Source of the DNA: Henriciella marina
Lineage (GTDB): Bacteria; Pseudomonadota; Alphaproteobacteria; Caulobacterales; Hyphomonadaceae
Assembly (NCBI RefSeq): GCF_027213945.1
Contig: NZ_JAPWGW010000003.1
Coordinates: 1-64,000, forward strand
Reading direction: 5' to 3'
DNA: 64,000 bases
Positions 1 to 15,737 of the stretch are shown piece by piece. The translations under genes were made by a program, and so were the position numbers. Position 1 is the first letter of the stretch; each line of letters begins with the position of its first letter. Under the pieces are notes generated by a model. It saw nothing but the letters and a program-made list of their open reading frames with translations, had not been told where the DNA came from and ran no database searches.

Positions 1-101
1 ATCGTGATCGCTGCCGTCAGCGTCGTCTTGCCATGGTCAACATGGCCGATCGTGCCGATGTTTACGTGCGGCTTGTTTCGCGCAAACTTCTCTTTGGCCA
101 T
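1..101 (-). CDS. tuf: Elongation factor Tu, N-terminal end (gene leaves the window)
   Basis: EF-Tu delivers aminoacyl-tRNA to the ribosomal A site as a GTP complex in the cytoplasm. Only the first 33 codons are here. They begin [19 protein letters not shown] and reach the P-loop GHVDHGKT, which is diagnostic of the family. A strong Shine-Dalgarno (AAGGAGAGG) lies just before the ATG. It is the last gene of the rpsL-rpsG-fusA-tuf string, the classical str operon order. Alphaproteobacteria often carry a second tuf elsewhere, which cannot be judged from this window. Confidence 0.97.
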   Translation of the reverse strand, partial: MAKEKFARNKPHVNIGTIGHVDHGKTTLTAAIT

Positions 102-146
102 CGGGCCTCTCCTTCATTTCCAACGTCAGTCAGTTATATGAAAGCC

Positions 147-180
147 CCGCGCAGCGACCGTAAAACGGGAAGCTGCGCGG
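147..180 (-). other. Stem-loop in the fusA-tuf spacer
   Basis: A 9-bp perfect inverted repeat (CCGCGCAGC at 147-155 and its complement at 172-180) lies 13 bases past the fusA stop on the minus strand. It is followed by GGCTTTCATAT rather than a clean run of T. It could be a weak or partial terminator, or an mRNA-stabilising 3' structure that allows different output of fusA and tuf. The function is inferred from position only. Confidence 0.5.
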
Positions 181-192
181 AGCGGTAGCTTA

Positions 193-2337
<2,145 letters not shown>

Positions 2338-2382
2338 GGGATTACCTTTTTGTCTAGTTCCGGGAGGAACGTGTCGAACGTG

Positions 2383-2853
2383 TTACCAGCGGTAGTGAGA
2401 GAAGGCGCGGTTAGCTTCGGCCATGCGGTGGGTATCTTCCCGCTTCTTCACAGCCGTGCCGCGACCTTGCGATGCATCGAGCAGTTCACCTGCAAGGCGC
2501 TCACGCATGGTGTTTTCGTTACGCGAGCTGGCTGCAGATGCGAGCCAGCGGATGGCGAGAGCCTGACGGCGCTCAGGACGAACTTCGACCGGCACCTGAT
2601 AGGTCGCACCACCAACACGGCGCGAGCGAACTTCGACAGCTGGCGAAATAGCTTCAAGCGCAGCGTGGAAAACCTCAACAGGGTCCTTTTTCGCTTTGGT
2701 CTCGACCAGATCGAAAGCACCGTAAACGATGCGCTCGGCGGTAGATTTCTTACCGTCCTGCATGATCTGGTTCATGAACTTCGAGATAACGATGTCCTTG
2801 AACTTCGGATCAGGAAGAACCTGGCGTTTTTCGGCGCGGTGACGACGTGACAT
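2383..2853 (-). CDS. rpsG: 30S ribosomal protein S7
   Basis: S7 nucleates assembly of the 3' domain of 16S rRNA and sits at the head of the small subunit near the E site. The protein is 156 residues, the normal bacterial length, and starts [10 protein letters not shown]. The conserved core [18 protein letters not shown] and the C-terminal [13 protein letters not shown] are intact. It lies 12 bases after rpsL and 45 before fusA, so it is almost certainly co-transcribed with both. In E. coli S7 is the autogenous regulator of this operon; whether that holds here is not visible. Confidence 0.98.
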   Translation of the reverse strand: MSRRHRAEKRQVLPDPKFKDIVISKFMNQIMQDGKKSTAERIVYGAFDLVETKAKKDPVEVFHAALEAISPAVEVRSRRVGGATYQVPVEVRPERRQALAIRWLASAASSRNENTMRERLAGELLDASQGRGTAVKKREDTHRMAEANRAFSHYRW

Positions 2854-2865
2854 GCTCTATGACCC

Positions 2866-3237
2866 TTATTTCGGTTTCTTGACGCCGTAATGCGAGCGGC
2901 GTTGCTTACGGTTCTTGACGCCCTGCGTATCGAGGACACCGCGGAGAATGTGGTAGCGCACACCCGGAAGGTCTTTGACGCGACCGCCACGGATCAGGAC
3001 GACAGAGTGCTCCTGCAGATTGTGACCTTCACCCGGGATGTAGCAAAGCGATTCAAAACCCGTGGTAAGACGGACCTTGGCGACCTTACGAAGCGCCGAG
3101 TTCGGCTTCTTCGGCGTCGTCGTATACACGCGCGTACAAACGCCGCGACGCTGTGGGTTGCCCTTGAGGGCCGGTGTCTTTGAACGCGCAGGCTTTGGCT
3201 TGCGCGGATTGCGGATCAGTTGCTGAATCGTGGGCAT
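2866..3237 (-). CDS. rpsL: 30S ribosomal protein S12
   Basis: S12 lies at the decoding centre and controls accuracy of translation. The 123-residue protein is full length. The loop [11 protein letters not shown] and the later [12 protein letters not shown] segment carry the lysines at the two positions where streptomycin-resistance changes normally occur, so the sequence looks like the wild-type, drug-sensitive form. The tail [16 protein letters not shown] is typical of alphaproteobacteria. It is the first gene of the str operon; the 251-base region upstream must hold the operon promoter. Confidence 0.98.
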   Translation of the reverse strand: MPTIQQLIRNPRKPKPARSKTPALKGNPQRRGVCTRVYTTTPKKPNSALRKVAKVRLTTGFESLCYIPGEGHNLQEHSVVLIRGGRVKDLPGVRYHILRGVLDTQGVKNRKQRRSHYGVKKPK

Positions 3238-3488
3238 GAGGGCCTTTTTGATTACTTTCTAACTTGGCCCCATCGGACCAGTCCAAACCAAGATAGCCCG
3301 GCTGGGCCAAAACTGGCCCACCGGACAATCAATTCCGTACTATGCCGACCTGACAGCGCCCTTACGGGCCGCTGGAGGCAATAAAAGCTATTGCCTCAGC
3401 CAGCGTTCGGCGCGTGTTAAGACCCTGCAGGCGTCCCGTCAAGTGTTTGGGACGGGACGCGCTGCGATAGGGTCTGTTTCAGCTGCAA
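3238..3488 (-). promoter_or_regulatory. Leader/promoter region of the str operon with three palindromes
   Basis: This gene-free stretch separates rpoC from rpsL. Reading in the operon direction it holds a 10-bp perfect stem (GCGTCCCGTC, 3431-3440 with 3451-3460) about 30 bases past the rpoC stop, a 9-bp stem (GAGGCAATA, 3375-3383 with 3389-3397) with a 5-base loop, and a 6-bp palindrome GGGCCA-aaac-TGGCCC (3304-3319). The first two may end rpoC transcription, although neither has a T-run. No promoter matching a clear consensus could be assigned; a candidate TTGATT lies near 3325-3330. Confidence 0.4.
3431..3460 (-). terminator. Perfect 10-bp stem-loop after rpoC, possible terminator
   Basis: The arms at 3431-3440 and 3451-3460 are exact complements with a 10-base loop, and the structure begins 28 bases after the rpoC stop codon on the minus strand. 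There is no following T-tract, so it is either a Rho-assisted terminator or a 3'-end protecting structure. Confidence 0.4.
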
Positions 3489-6400
3489 CTACTCTGCAGC
3501 GTCTGGTGCCGGCAGGGCCGCTGCAGCCTGTTCGGCTGCCTGACGGCGCTTCGCCTTGAGCTTCTGGTCACGCTGCCCGGCAATACGACGGAAGTTGCGC
3601 ATGCCGCCACCCGTACCAGCCGGAATCAAGCGGCCGACGATGACGTTTTCCTTCAGGCCTTCGAGCGTATCGACCTTGCCCTGGAGGGCGGCTTCGGTCA
3701 GCACGCGCGTCGTTTCCTGGAAGGATGCCGCCGAGATGAAGCTGCGGGTCTGCAGCGACGCCTTGGTAATACCGAGGAGAACAGGAACACCCGATGCTTC
3801 GCGCTGGTCCTGCTTGCGCGACCGGCGAACCGACGCGTTTGCCTCTTCCAGTTCGAGCAGGTCGACATGTTCGCCCTTGAGCAGCGTGGTCGTGCCCGGA
3901 TCAGTGATCTCGATCTTCTGCAGCATCTGGCGAACGATCACCTCGATGTGCTTGTCGTTAATCGGCACGCCTTGCAGGCGATAGACCTTCTGGACTTCGT
4001 CGACGAGGTAGTCAGCCAGAGCAGCAATACCGAGCGAGCCGAGGATATCCTGCGGTGCAGGATTACCATCGACCAGGTATTCACCGCGGCGGATGAAGTC
4101 ACCGTCCTGGAAGGAGATACGCTTGTTCTTCGGAACGAGGTACTCAACAGGCTCCACGCCCTCTTCTTCAGGGATAATGCCGATCTTGCGCTTGTTCTTG
4201 TAGTCACGCAGGTATGACACACGGCCGTCGATATCGGCGATCACCGCATTGTCCTTCGGACGACGTGCCTCGAAAAGTTCGGCAACACGCGGCAGACCAC
4301 CGGTGATGTCCTTGGTCTTCGCGCCGCCGGTGGAGGTACGTGCAAGGCTGTCGCCGGAACCGACTTCGTCACCGTCATTCACCGAAAGGATCGCGCCTGG
4401 CGAAAGCAGGTAGCGGGCCTCGGTGCCATTTGGCAGCGTCTTGGCTTCGCCGTTCGCATCAGTGATGAGGACGGACGGACGAAGCTCATTGCCCTTGCTG
4501 CCGCGATAGTCGACGATCACGCGCGACGAGATGCCGGTTGCTTCGTCAGTCTCTTCGCGGGCCGACATGCCGTCGACAACGTCGACAAGCTTGGCGACAC
4601 CTGAGATTTCCGAAATCAGTGGCTGCGCGAATGGATCCCAATCAGCGAGCTTGTCGCCTGGTTTCACCTTCGCACCGTCCTTGGTGTAGACGCGCGTACC
4701 GTAGCCAGGCTTGAAGGTCTGGCGGGTACGACCGTCGCCATCGATGATGGAGACTGACATCTGACGACCGACCACCACGAGGGTCTTGTCGGAACGGGTG
4801 ACGGTTTCCGCTTCCTCGAAGCTGATCGTGCCTTCAAACGAAGCTTCAACCGAGCTCTCTTCAGCAACCGAAGCAGCGCCGCCGATGTGGAAGGTCCGCA
4901 TGGTCAGCTGGGTACCCGGCTCGCCAATCGACTGGGCAGCGATAACACCGATGGCCTCACCGCGATTGACGATCGTACCGCGAGCGAGGTCACGGCCGTA
5001 ACAGGCCACACAGACGCCCGTCTTGGTCTCACAGGTCAGCGGAGAGCGGACCTTGATCTCGTCGACGCCAGCCGCCTCGATGGTCGCAGCGAGCGCTTCG
5101 TCCACATAGGTGTTGGCCGGACAGATAAGCTCGCCCGTCTTCGGATTGTTTACATCCCAGCCGGTAGTTCGGCCGAGAATACGCTCCGAGATCGAGACAG
5201 TGATGTCTGCGCCTTCCATTACCGGCGCGAGCATGATGCCCTTGTCGGTACCGCAATCATCTTCGTTAACAATGCAATCCTGAGCGACGTCGACCAGACG
5301 GCGAGTGAGGTAACCGGAATTGGCGGTCTTCAGCGCTGTATCAGCCAGACCCTTACGGGCACCATGGGTCGAGTTGAAGTATTCAAGGACGGTCAGGCCT
5401 TCCTTGAAGTTCGACACGATCGGCGTCTCGATGATTTCACCAGATGGCTTGGCCATCAGACCGCGCATACCAGCCAGCTGCTTCATCTGGTTCTTGGAAC
5501 CACGTGCGCCGGAATGAGCCATCATGAAGACCGAGTTGGTCTCTTCCTGACGGCCGGTTTCGGCGTTGATCTCAGCTTCACCTGCGGCGTCCATCATCGC
5601 GTCAGCGACTTTGTCAGTACAGGTCGACCAGGCATCGACCACCTTGTTGTACTTCTCACCGCGGGTGATGAGGCCTTCAGCGTACTGGCGCTCATACTCC
5701 GACACTTGCGCGCGGGTGTCTTCGACCAGCTTGGCCTTGGCAGCCGGAATCTTCATGTCGTCCTTGCCGAACGAGATACCGGCCTTGCAGGCCTCTCGGA
5801 AGCCGAGCTCCATGAGCTTGTCACAGAAGATGACCGTCGCCTTCTGACCGCAGTTCCGGTAAACCTCGTCGATCAGTTTGGAGATCGCCTTCTTGGTCAT
5901 CAGATCGTTGACCAGCTCGGCACGCATACCTTTCATCTTCGGCAACAGGGACGCAATCATGTAGCGGCCCGGCGTGGTGTCGATAATGCGGACTTCTTCT
6001 TCGCCCTCTTCATCAACACCTTCGAAGCGTGCCTTGATCTTCGCGTGAAGCGAAAGCTTGCCCGCGTGCAGGGCGTGCTCAATTTCCGCCATATCGGAAT
6101 AGATGCCCTGAACCGGACGCCCTTCCTTGTCGGTCTTGAACGAACCTGGCTCGTCTTCCTTGTCGAGCGACAGGTAGTAGAGACCAAGAATGATGTCCTG
6201 TGAAGGGACGATGATTGGCTTGCCGTTTGCTGGCGACAGAATGTTATTCGTCGACATCATCAGCACACGGCACTCAAGCTGGGCTTCCAGCGAAAGTGGG
6301 ACGTGAACAGCCATCTGGTCGCCGTCAAAGTCAGCGTTGAACGCCGCGCAGACCAGCGGGTGGAGCTGGATCGCCTTACCTTCGATCAGTTTAGGTTCGA

Positions 6401-7718
6401 ACGCCTGGATACCGAGGCGGTGAAGCGTCGGGGCGCGGTTGAGCATGACCGGGTGCTCACGAATAACCTCTTCGAGGATATCCCAGACTTCCGGCTTTTC
6501 TTTCTCAACGAGCTTCTTGGCAGCCTTGACGGTACCAGCGAGGCCCTTTGCGTCGAGGCGTGCATAGATGAACGGCTTGAACAGCTCCAGCGCCATCTTC
6601 TTCGGCAGGCCGCATTCATGAAGCTTCATGTTCGGACCAACCACGATGACCGAACGGCCGGAATAGTCGACGCGCTTACCAAGAAGGTTCTGACGGAAGC
6701 GACCGTGCTTGCCCTTCAGCATATCGGAGAGCGACTTCAGCGGGCGCTTGTTGGTGCCCGTGATGACACGGCCACGACGACCATTGTCGAACAGCGCATC
6801 AACAGATTCCTGAAGCATACGCTTCTCGTTCCGGATGATGATGTCAGGCGCACGAAGCTCCATGAGGCGCTTCAGACGGTTGTTACGGTTGATCACGCGG
6901 CGATAGAGATCGTTCAGGTCCGACGTCGCAAAACGGCCACCGTCCAGCGGGACGAGCGGACGCAGATCCGGCGGGATAACCGGCACAATCGTCATGATCA
7001 TCCATTCCGGCTTCGCACCAGATGCCAGGAATGATTCTACGACCTTCAGACGCTTCGAGTATTTCTTCGTTTTAAGCTCGCTGGTCGACTCTGCGAGGTC
7101 GTCGCGCAGCTGGTCGGCAAGAGAGTCCAGATCGAGCGCACGCAGAAGCTCACGAACAGCCTCAGCGCCGATCATGGCCGTGAAGGCATCTTCGCCGTGC
7201 TCGTCCTGAGCGTCCATATACTCTTCTTCGGTGAGCAGCTGGTTCGGCTCAAGCGGGGTGAGACCCGGCTCAATGACGACATAGCTCTCGAAGTACAGAA
7301 CGCGCTCGACGTCTTTCAGCGCCATGTCCAGCAGTGTGGAGATGCGCGAAGGGAGCGACTTCAGAAACCAGATATGCGCGACTGGTGCAGCGAGCTCAAT
7401 GTGGCCCATGCGCTCGCGGCGAACCTTGGCGAGGGTAACTTCGACGCCACACTTCTCACAGACGATGCCGCGATACTTGATGCGCTTATACTTGCCGCAA
7501 AGGCACTCATAGTCCTTGATTGGACCGAAGATACGGGCACAGAACAGGCCTTCGCGCTCTGGCTTGAAGGTCCGGTAGTTGATGGTTTCCGGCTTCTTGA
7601 TCTCACCGGACGACCAGGACCGGATCTTCTCCGGGCTGGCGATAGAGATCTTGATCGCCTCAAAACTCGGGGCTGGGGCGTTCGCGTTATTGAAGGGGTT
7701 TGTAACGTCTTGGCGCAT
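3489..7718 (-). CDS. rpoC: RNA polymerase beta' subunit
   Basis: This is the large catalytic subunit of RNA polymerase that holds the active-site magnesium. The 1409-residue length matches the family. The zinc-ribbon cysteines C72, C74, C87 and C90 are present (CLCGKYKR...CEKCGVEV), as are the catalytic [12 protein letters not shown] loop, the bridge/trigger region with [19 protein letters not shown], and a second cysteine cluster ([17 protein letters not shown]). The tail is rich in alanine. It follows rpoB by 93 bases and is clearly co-transcribed with it. Codon usage is that of the neighbouring ribosomal genes. Confidence 0.99.
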   Translation of the reverse strand: MRQDVTNPFNNANAPAPSFEAIKISIASPEKIRSWSSGEIKKPETINYRTFKPEREGLFCARIFGPIKDYECLCGKYKRIKYRGIVCEKCGVEVTLAKVRRERMGHIELAAPVAHIWFLKSLPSRISTLLDMALKDVERVLYFESYVVIEPGLTPLEPNQLLTEEEYMDAQDEHGEDAFTAMIGAEAVRELLRALDLDSLADQLRDDLAESTSELKTKKYSKRLKVVESFLASGAKPEWMIMTIVPVIPPDLRPLVPLDGGRFATSDLNDLYRRVINRNNRLKRLMELRAPDIIIRNEKRMLQESVDALFDNGRRGRVITGTNKRPLKSLSDMLKGKHGRFRQNLLGKRVDYSGRSVIVVGPNMKLHECGLPKKMALELFKPFIYARLDAKGLAGTVKAAKKLVEKEKPEVWDILEEVIREHPVMLNRAPTLHRLGIQAFEPKLIEGKAIQLHPLVCAAFNADFDGDQMAVHVPLSLEAQLECRVLMMSTNNILSPANGKPIIVPSQDIILGLYYLSLDKEDEPGSFKTDKEGRPVQGIYSDMAEIEHALHAGKLSLHAKIKARFEGVDEEGEEEVRIIDTTPGRYMIASLLPKMKGMRAELVNDLMTKKAISKLIDEVYRNCGQKATVIFCDKLMELGFREACKAGISFGKDDMKIPAAKAKLVEDTRAQVSEYERQYAEGLITRGEKYNKVVDAWSTCTDKVADAMMDAAGEAEINAETGRQEETNSVFMMAHSGARGSKNQMKQLAGMRGLMAKPSGEIIETPIVSNFKEGLTVLEYFNSTHGARKGLADTALKTANSGYLTRRLVDVAQDCIVNEDDCGTDKGIMLAPVMEGADITVSISERILGRTTGWDVNNPKTGELICPANTYVDEALAATIEAAGVDEIKVRSPLTCETKTGVCVACYGRDLARGTIVNRGEAIGVIAAQSIGEPGTQLTMRTFHIGGAASVAEESSVEASFEGTISFEEAETVTRSDKTLVVVGRQMSVSIIDGDGRTRQTFKPGYGTRVYTKDGAKVKPGDKLADWDPFAQPLISEISGVAKLVDVVDGMSAREETDEATGISSRVIVDYRGSKGNELRPSVLITDANGEAKTLPNGTEARYLLSPGAILSVNDGDEVGSGDSLARTSTGGAKTKDITGGLPRVAELFEARRPKDNAVIADIDGRVSYLRDYKNKRKIGIIPEEEGVEPVEYLVPKNKRISFQDGDFIRRGEYLVDGNPAPQDILGSLGIAALADYLVDEVQKVYRLQGVPINDKHIEVIVRQMLQKIEITDPGTTTLLKGEHVDLLELEEANASVRRSRKQDQREASGVPVLLGITKASLQTRSFISAASFQETTRVLTEAALQGKVDTLEGLKENVIVGRLIPAGTGGGMRNFRRIAGQRDQKLKAKRRQAAEQAAAALPAPDAAE

Positions 7719-7744
7719 TTAATTCCGCTCCTCGGGAGGGGGGC

Positions 7745-7765
7745 GGCCAGACCTGATGTCTGGCC
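7745..7765 (-). other. Stem-loop in the rpoB-rpoC spacer
   Basis: GGCCAGAC (7745-7752) and GTCTGGCC (7758-7765) form a perfect 8-bp stem with a 5-base loop between rpoB and rpoC. No T-run follows on the minus strand, so a full terminator is unlikely. A processing or stability role for the polycistronic mRNA is inferred. Confidence 0.45.
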
Positions 7766-7811
7766 TTTAGAAAAACCTAGTCTCTAATCGACACGATTAC
7801 CATGTGGCGGC

Positions 7812-11939
<4,128 letters not shown>

Positions 11940-12018
11940 CTTTAGTTCCGTTTCTTGCCGGCCACTCCGTCCTGCAGCATGCAGGTCCGGCGGCGGCTTG
12001 CCACCTGAAACGCGAGCA

Positions 12019-12049
12019 CGCGGCGGAACCCGCAAGGGGCTCCGCCGCG
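12019..12049 (-). other. GC-rich stem-loop in the rplL-rpoB spacer
   Basis: CGCGGCGGA (12019-12027) pairs with TCCGCCGCG (12041-12049), with further pairing inside. It lies in the 175-base spacer between rplL and rpoB. In E. coli the same spacer holds an attenuator and an RNase III site that reduce rpoBC output relative to L7/L12. An equivalent role here is inferred from position. Confidence 0.5.
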
Positions 12050-12114
12050 CTATTTACTCTACAGAGATAATGCCTCGCGCAGACACCACCCCTTAATTGT
12101 AAGCCGCAGCCAGC

Positions 12115-12492
12115 TTACTTGATTTCAACCTTGGCACCAGCTTCTTCGAACTTCTTCTTGAGCTCTTCTGCTTCGTCCTTGGAAACGCCTTCCTTGATCG
12201 GCTTCGGAGCGCCTTCGACGAGCTCCTTGGCTTCTTTCAGGCCAAGACCGGACACGACTTCGCGCACGACCTTAATGACGTTGATTTTCTTGTCGCCGCC
12301 ATCGGTCAGGATGACGTCAAATTCGGTTTTCTCTTCAGCTGCTGCTGCGTCGCCGCCGCCAGCTGCTGGACCGGCCATAGCAACAGCTGCTGCTGCTTTG
12401 ATGCCGCGCTCTTCGAGATAGTCGTTGAGCTCTTTTGCTTCGAGGATGGTGAGGCCGAGAAGTTCGTCACCAAGTTTTGCAATATCTGCCAT
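12115..12492 (-). CDS. rplL: 50S ribosomal protein L7/L12
   Basis: L7/L12 forms the flexible stalk dimers that recruit GTPase translation factors to the large subunit. The protein is 125 residues, with an N-terminal dimerisation helix, an Ala/Gly/Pro-rich hinge near residues 37-52 ([19 protein letters not shown]) and a C-terminal globular domain ending in [10 protein letters not shown]. It follows rplJ by 64 bases, the usual pairing, because L10 anchors the L7/L12 dimers. The ATG start gives [14 protein letters not shown], which aligns with the family. Confidence 0.98.
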   Translation of the reverse strand: MADIAKLGDELLGLTILEAKELNDYLEERGIKAAAAVAMAGPAAGGGDAAAAEEKTEFDVILTDGGDKKINVIKVVREVVSGLGLKEAKELVEGAPKPIKEGVSKDEAEELKKKFEEAGAKVEIK

Positions 12493-12556
12493 TTGTCTGA
12501 TCGACTTTCTTGTTCAAATTTAGAGGTGTTCTGGTTTTGCGTTGTCTTAGCTGACG

Positions 12557-13072
12557 CTATGCCGCTGCCTGCTCGCCGATGACCTTGATCGCTCCAGCAA
12601 GACCTTGGCCCGGCGCATTGACGCGCTGGACAATCTGGCTGGCCTGACCTGTCAGGCGGGCAACAATGGTTGCAATCATCTCTTCGCGCGATGGCATCTT
12701 GGCGAGGGCTTCGACACCCGCACCGTCCATCACTTCGGCGCCCATGACGCCTCCGACGAGTTTCAGCTTATCATTGTTTTTGGCAAAATCAGCGGTTGCT
12801 TTGGCAGGGACCGTTGGGTCTTCTGCGTAGGCAATCGCCACCTGGCCAGTGAAGAGGCCCTGAGCCACATCGCCGCCTTTGCCCTTGAGGGCAATCTTGG
12901 CAATCCGGTTCTTGACCACTTTAAGCCGCCCACCCTGCTCTCTGAGCGAGGTACGCAGCTTCGTCAGTTCCGCAACGCTCAAACCGGTATAATGCGTGAC
13001 AACAACTGCACCGGAATTCTCGAAAACCTCTTCGAGTTCCGCGAGCGCCGCCTGCTTTCCAGCTTTATCCAT
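12557..13072 (-). CDS. rplJ: 50S ribosomal protein L10
   Basis: L10 anchors the L7/L12 stalk to 23S rRNA. The start chosen is the ATG of MDKAGKQAALAELEEVF, giving 171 residues, the usual length; an upstream in-frame ATG would add 24 residues without similarity to L10. Conserved features include VVTHYTGLSVAELTKLR and the central KNRIAKIALKG. It is the first gene of the rplJL-rpoBC unit and is preceded by a 413-base leader, since the upstream rplKA unit has its own terminator. Confidence 0.97.
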   Translation of the reverse strand: MDKAGKQAALAELEEVFENSGAVVVTHYTGLSVAELTKLRTSLREQGGRLKVVKNRIAKIALKGKGGDVAQGLFTGQVAIAYAEDPTVPAKATADFAKNNDKLKLVGGVMGAEVMDGAGVEALAKMPSREEMIATIVARLTGQASQIVQRVNAPGQGLAGAIKVIGEQAAA

Positions 13073-13427
13073 TACGGTTCTCCAGTTAAGGCGTCCGGCC
13101 CATCCGGGCGCCCGGGAATTCGCCTTCAACGGATCACTCCGCATCCAGCGCCTGCCCAGGGCCTGGCGATACCAGACTGGCCGAAACGTGAATTCCGACA
13201 GCCTCTAATACTCGCCTCACCCCGTCTATCATGGGATTTCTGAACCCGGAGGGCACGACCCATGGTCTTGGACAGGAAAACGGGAGGCCCCCGATTTAGG
13301 TCGGTGGTCTCCCGTCAAGAGGGGTCTGTTAACGTGTAAACATTTCTGCCGCAACCCCCCGCCCGCACAAAAACTCACAACGGTCAAGTAACCGGTATGA
13401 GATGAATCTTTGTGGTTCCAGGCAACG
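13073..13427 (-). promoter_or_regulatory. Long rplJ leader with an imperfect hairpin
   Basis: No gene is seen in this stretch. It must hold the promoter of rplJL-rpoBC because a strong terminator ends rplKA just upstream. Reading on the minus strand, an extended imperfect hairpin is formed by 13281-13314, with outer arms CGGGAG and CTCCCG and inner CCACCGA/TCGGGGG pairing. Such leaders bind the L10-L12 complex in other bacteria for autogenous control; the same role is inferred here. A TTGACC near 13383-13388 is a possible -35 element without a convincing -10. Confidence 0.45.
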
Positions 13428-13458
13428 AAAAAACGCCCGGACAGCAAAGCCCGGGCGT
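13428..13458 (-). terminator. Rho-independent terminator of rplKA
   Basis: On the minus strand ACGCCCGG (13451-13458) pairs with CCGGGCGT (13433-13440) across a 10-base loop, and six T follow (13428-13433). It lies 28 bases past the rplA stop. This separates rplKA from rplJL-rpoBC, so the latter needs its own promoter. Confidence 0.92.
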
Positions 13459-13485
13459 CTATCTGATTTGCTGCTCTGTCAGGCC

Positions 13486-14187
13486 TTAGCCGGCAGCGAT
13501 AGCTTCTGCCGTATCGACACTGACACCCGGGCCCATCGTCGAGGAAAGGGCGATTTTCCGGACATAGGTACCCTTGGCACCCGACGGACGCGCTTTGACC
13601 AGTGCATCAACGAAAGCCTTGAAGTTCGTCTCGAGATCGGATTCGGAGAAGCTTGCCTTGCCGATGCCGGCATGAATGATGCCCTGCTTCTCGACGCGGA
13701 ACTCAACCGAGCCACCCTTTGCGTCAGCAACAGCTTTCGCAACGTTCGGGGTGACCGTGCCAACTTTTGGGTTCGGCATCAGGCCGCGCGGGCCCAGCAC
13801 CTTACCGAGACGACCAACAACAGCCATCATATCAGGCGTTGCGATGACGCGATCGAAGTCCATCATGCCGCCCTGGATCTGTTCCATCAGATCTTCAGCG
13901 CCAACGAAATCCGCACCGGCTTCCTTGGCTTCTTCAGCCTTGGCGTCGCGAGCAAAAACGGCCACGCGAACGTCTTTACCTGTACCGGCAGGCATGGAGA
14001 CCATGCCCCGGACCATCTGGTCTGCATATTTCGGGTCAACACCCAGATTGACGGCGACTTCGATGGTTTCGTCGAACTTGGAGGTCGCATTGGACTTCAC
14101 AAGGGAGATGGCTTCAGAAACGCCATACACTTTCTCGATGTCGACTGTGCCGTGAGCGGCGCGATATCTTTTTCCGTGCTTAGCCAT
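13486..14187 (-). CDS. rplA: 50S ribosomal protein L1
   Basis: L1 forms the mobile L1 stalk of the large subunit that handles E-site tRNA, and in many bacteria it represses its own operon. The protein has 233 residues, the standard length. Conserved segments include [15 protein letters not shown], the [12 protein letters not shown] loop and [17 protein letters not shown]. It begins 4 bases after the rplK stop, so the two genes are tightly coupled. A strong terminator follows. Confidence 0.98.
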   Translation of the reverse strand: MAKHGKRYRAAHGTVDIEKVYGVSEAISLVKSNATSKFDETIEVAVNLGVDPKYADQMVRGMVSMPAGTGKDVRVAVFARDAKAEEAKEAGADFVGAEDLMEQIQGGMMDFDRVIATPDMMAVVGRLGKVLGPRGLMPNPKVGTVTPNVAKAVADAKGGSVEFRVEKQGIIHAGIGKASFSESDLETNFKAFVDALVKARPSGAKGTYVRKIALSSTMGPGVSVDTAEAIAAG

Positions 14188-14191
14188 GTTC

Positions 14192-14635
14192 TTATTCCAC
14201 CACGTTCAGGCCCATCGAGCGCGCAGAGCCTTTGATGATCTCTGTAGCGGCGTCGAGGTCCGTTGCATTGAGATCAACCATTTTGGCTTCGGCGATCTCG
14301 CGGCACTGGGCGACCGTCACCTTACCGGCGACGTCTTTGCCCGGCTGTTTGGCACCTGAGTTCGGCTTGCCGATCTTCAGGCCTGCAGCCTTCTTCAGAA
14401 GAACGCTCGCAGGCGGCGTCTTCGTGGTGAAGGTAAAGGACTTGTCCTGATAATAGTCGATCACGACCGGGATCGGCAGGCCCTTTTCCATGCTTTCGGT
14501 CTTCGCGTTGAAGGCCTTGCAGAACTCCATGATGTTGATGCCGCGCTGACCGAGCGCTGGACCAACTGGTGGAGATGGGTTGGCCGAACCGGCCGGGATC
14601 TGGAGCTTGAGCTGCCCCAGCAATTTCTTAGCCAT
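14192..14635 (-). CDS. rplK: 50S ribosomal protein L11
   Basis: L11 binds the GTPase-associated region of 23S rRNA and is needed for stringent-response signalling through RelA in other bacteria. The start chosen ([16 protein letters not shown]) gives 147 residues; an in-frame ATG 57 codons upstream would run through non-conserved sequence. Family motifs [20 protein letters not shown] and the C-terminal [12 protein letters not shown] are present. Its upstream neighbour is an M48 peptidase rather than the usual secE-nusG pair. The Shine-Dalgarno AGAGAGG lies 10 bases upstream of the ATG. Confidence 0.97.
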   Translation of the reverse strand: MAKKLLGQLKLQIPAGSANPSPPVGPALGQRGINIMEFCKAFNAKTESMEKGLPIPVVIDYYQDKSFTFTTKTPPASVLLKKAAGLKIGKPNSGAKQPGKDVAGKVTVAQCREIAEAKMVDLNATDLDAATEIIKGSARSMGLNVVE

Positions 14636-14787
14636 GTCATCCTCTCTGGCTTGTAAAGTGACCGGTGGTCTTTCGATCCGGCCGCCTGGTTTGAGGCCCC
14701 GTGGTAACAAGCCCGGTAATGGTCTTTCCCACCGGCACTTCCCACAGGTATTTCGCCCTTTGGCGAGCGAAGCGCGCGGTACACACG

Positions 14788-14818
14788 AAAAGACCCGGCA
14801 GGTCAAGCCCGCCGGGTC
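14788..14818 (-). terminator. Rho-independent terminator after the M48 peptidase gene
   Basis: On the minus strand GACCCGGC (14811-14818) pairs with GCCGGGTC (14792-14799), followed by TTTT (14788-14791). It begins 25 bases after the stop of the upstream gene and so insulates rplK from it. Confidence 0.9.
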
Positions 14819-14842
14819 AGCTCCACGTTCCGCTTAGAGGGG

Positions 14843-15658
14843 CTAGTAGCCCTTCTGCTGGATATAGTCACGGATGCGTTGCTGGCGGACATCCGGGTTG
14901 GGGTGGGTCGACAGGAAGTCTGCGGTACGGGTGTTATTTGCCTGCTGCATCACTTCCCACAGGCGGATTGCCGCGCGCGGGTCGTATCCGGCCCGCACCA
15001 TGTAATCGACACCGGCGAGGTCGGCTTCCAGTTCAGCATTACGGCTATACGGCAAGACGACGCCCAAGTTGGCCGCGACGCTGCCCAGCGCGTTCACCTG
15101 GTTCGGGTCTACGCCCAAGCCGCTGCTGCCGACTGCCGCAGCACCAATCTGGACCGCTGTCGAAGCTGCCGCCGCACGAGTCGCGCGCTGATTGGCATGC
15201 CGGTAGATTGCGTGCGCGACTTCGTGACCGAGAACGGCTGCGAGCTGGTCGTCATTCTCCACCAGATTCAGAAGCCCTGTGTACACTCCAACGCGATTGC
15301 CGGGCATAACGAAAGCATTCACTTCTTCAGAGTTGAATACCTGAACATCCCACTGCTCACCCGCCTTTGGCGACGCGGCCGCAATACGGCGCCAGACACT
15401 CTGGACCCTGTTGTATTGAGAACCGGAGCTTAGCGTTGGCGTTTGGGCCTGCAATTGCTGCCAGGCCTGAGCGGAGGCTTGCGAGAGCTGCGCATCATCA
15501 TAGGCCGCAAATTGCTGCTCGCCCGTATACGGGTTCACGCTACAGGCAGCGGCAGCAAGGGTCAGAGACCCGGCAAGCGCCACAAAGAGCTTCCTGTGAA
15601 GCTTGTCCTGCGTGCGCGTTCCGCGCGGGTTGGCCTCAGCCTTGGTGTTTACTGCCAT
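14843..15658 (-). CDS. M48 family metallopeptidase, predicted lipoprotein
   Basis: This is a zinc metalloprotease of the M48 (Ste24/HtpX-like, BepA/LoiP-related) group, probably lipid-anchored in the periplasm and acting in envelope protein quality control. With the start MAVNTKAEANPRG there are 271 residues; this ATG has the Shine-Dalgarno GGGAGA, whereas a further ATG 17 codons upstream does not. The lipobox leads to C39 (TLAAAAC). The zinc motif HEVAH is at residues 145-149, and the third ligand is probably the glutamate in ELEADLAGVDYM. It has its own terminator and separates rplK from anything upstream. Confidence 0.92.
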   Translation of the reverse strand: MAVNTKAEANPRGTRTQDKLHRKLFVALAGSLTLAAAACSVNPYTGEQQFAAYDDAQLSQASAQAWQQLQAQTPTLSSGSQYNRVQSVWRRIAAASPKAGEQWDVQVFNSEEVNAFVMPGNRVGVYTGLLNLVENDDQLAAVLGHEVAHAIYRHANQRATRAAAASTAVQIGAAAVGSSGLGVDPNQVNALGSVAANLGVVLPYSRNAELEADLAGVDYMVRAGYDPRAAIRLWEVMQQANNTRTADFLSTHPNPDVRQQRIRDYIQQKGY

Positions 15659-15737
15659 CCGGTGTCTCCCATTTGCGTAGATACTAGCCTGAATGGCTAA
15701 ACTCGCCAATCACCGGTTCGTTCATGCGCCAAGATTA

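Noticed and set aside
4887-6203. 438-codon open frame antisense to rpoC
   Set aside because: It lies fully inside rpoC in the opposite strand. The codon bias of this G+C-rich genome suppresses stops in the antisense frame, and the translation shows no domain pattern.
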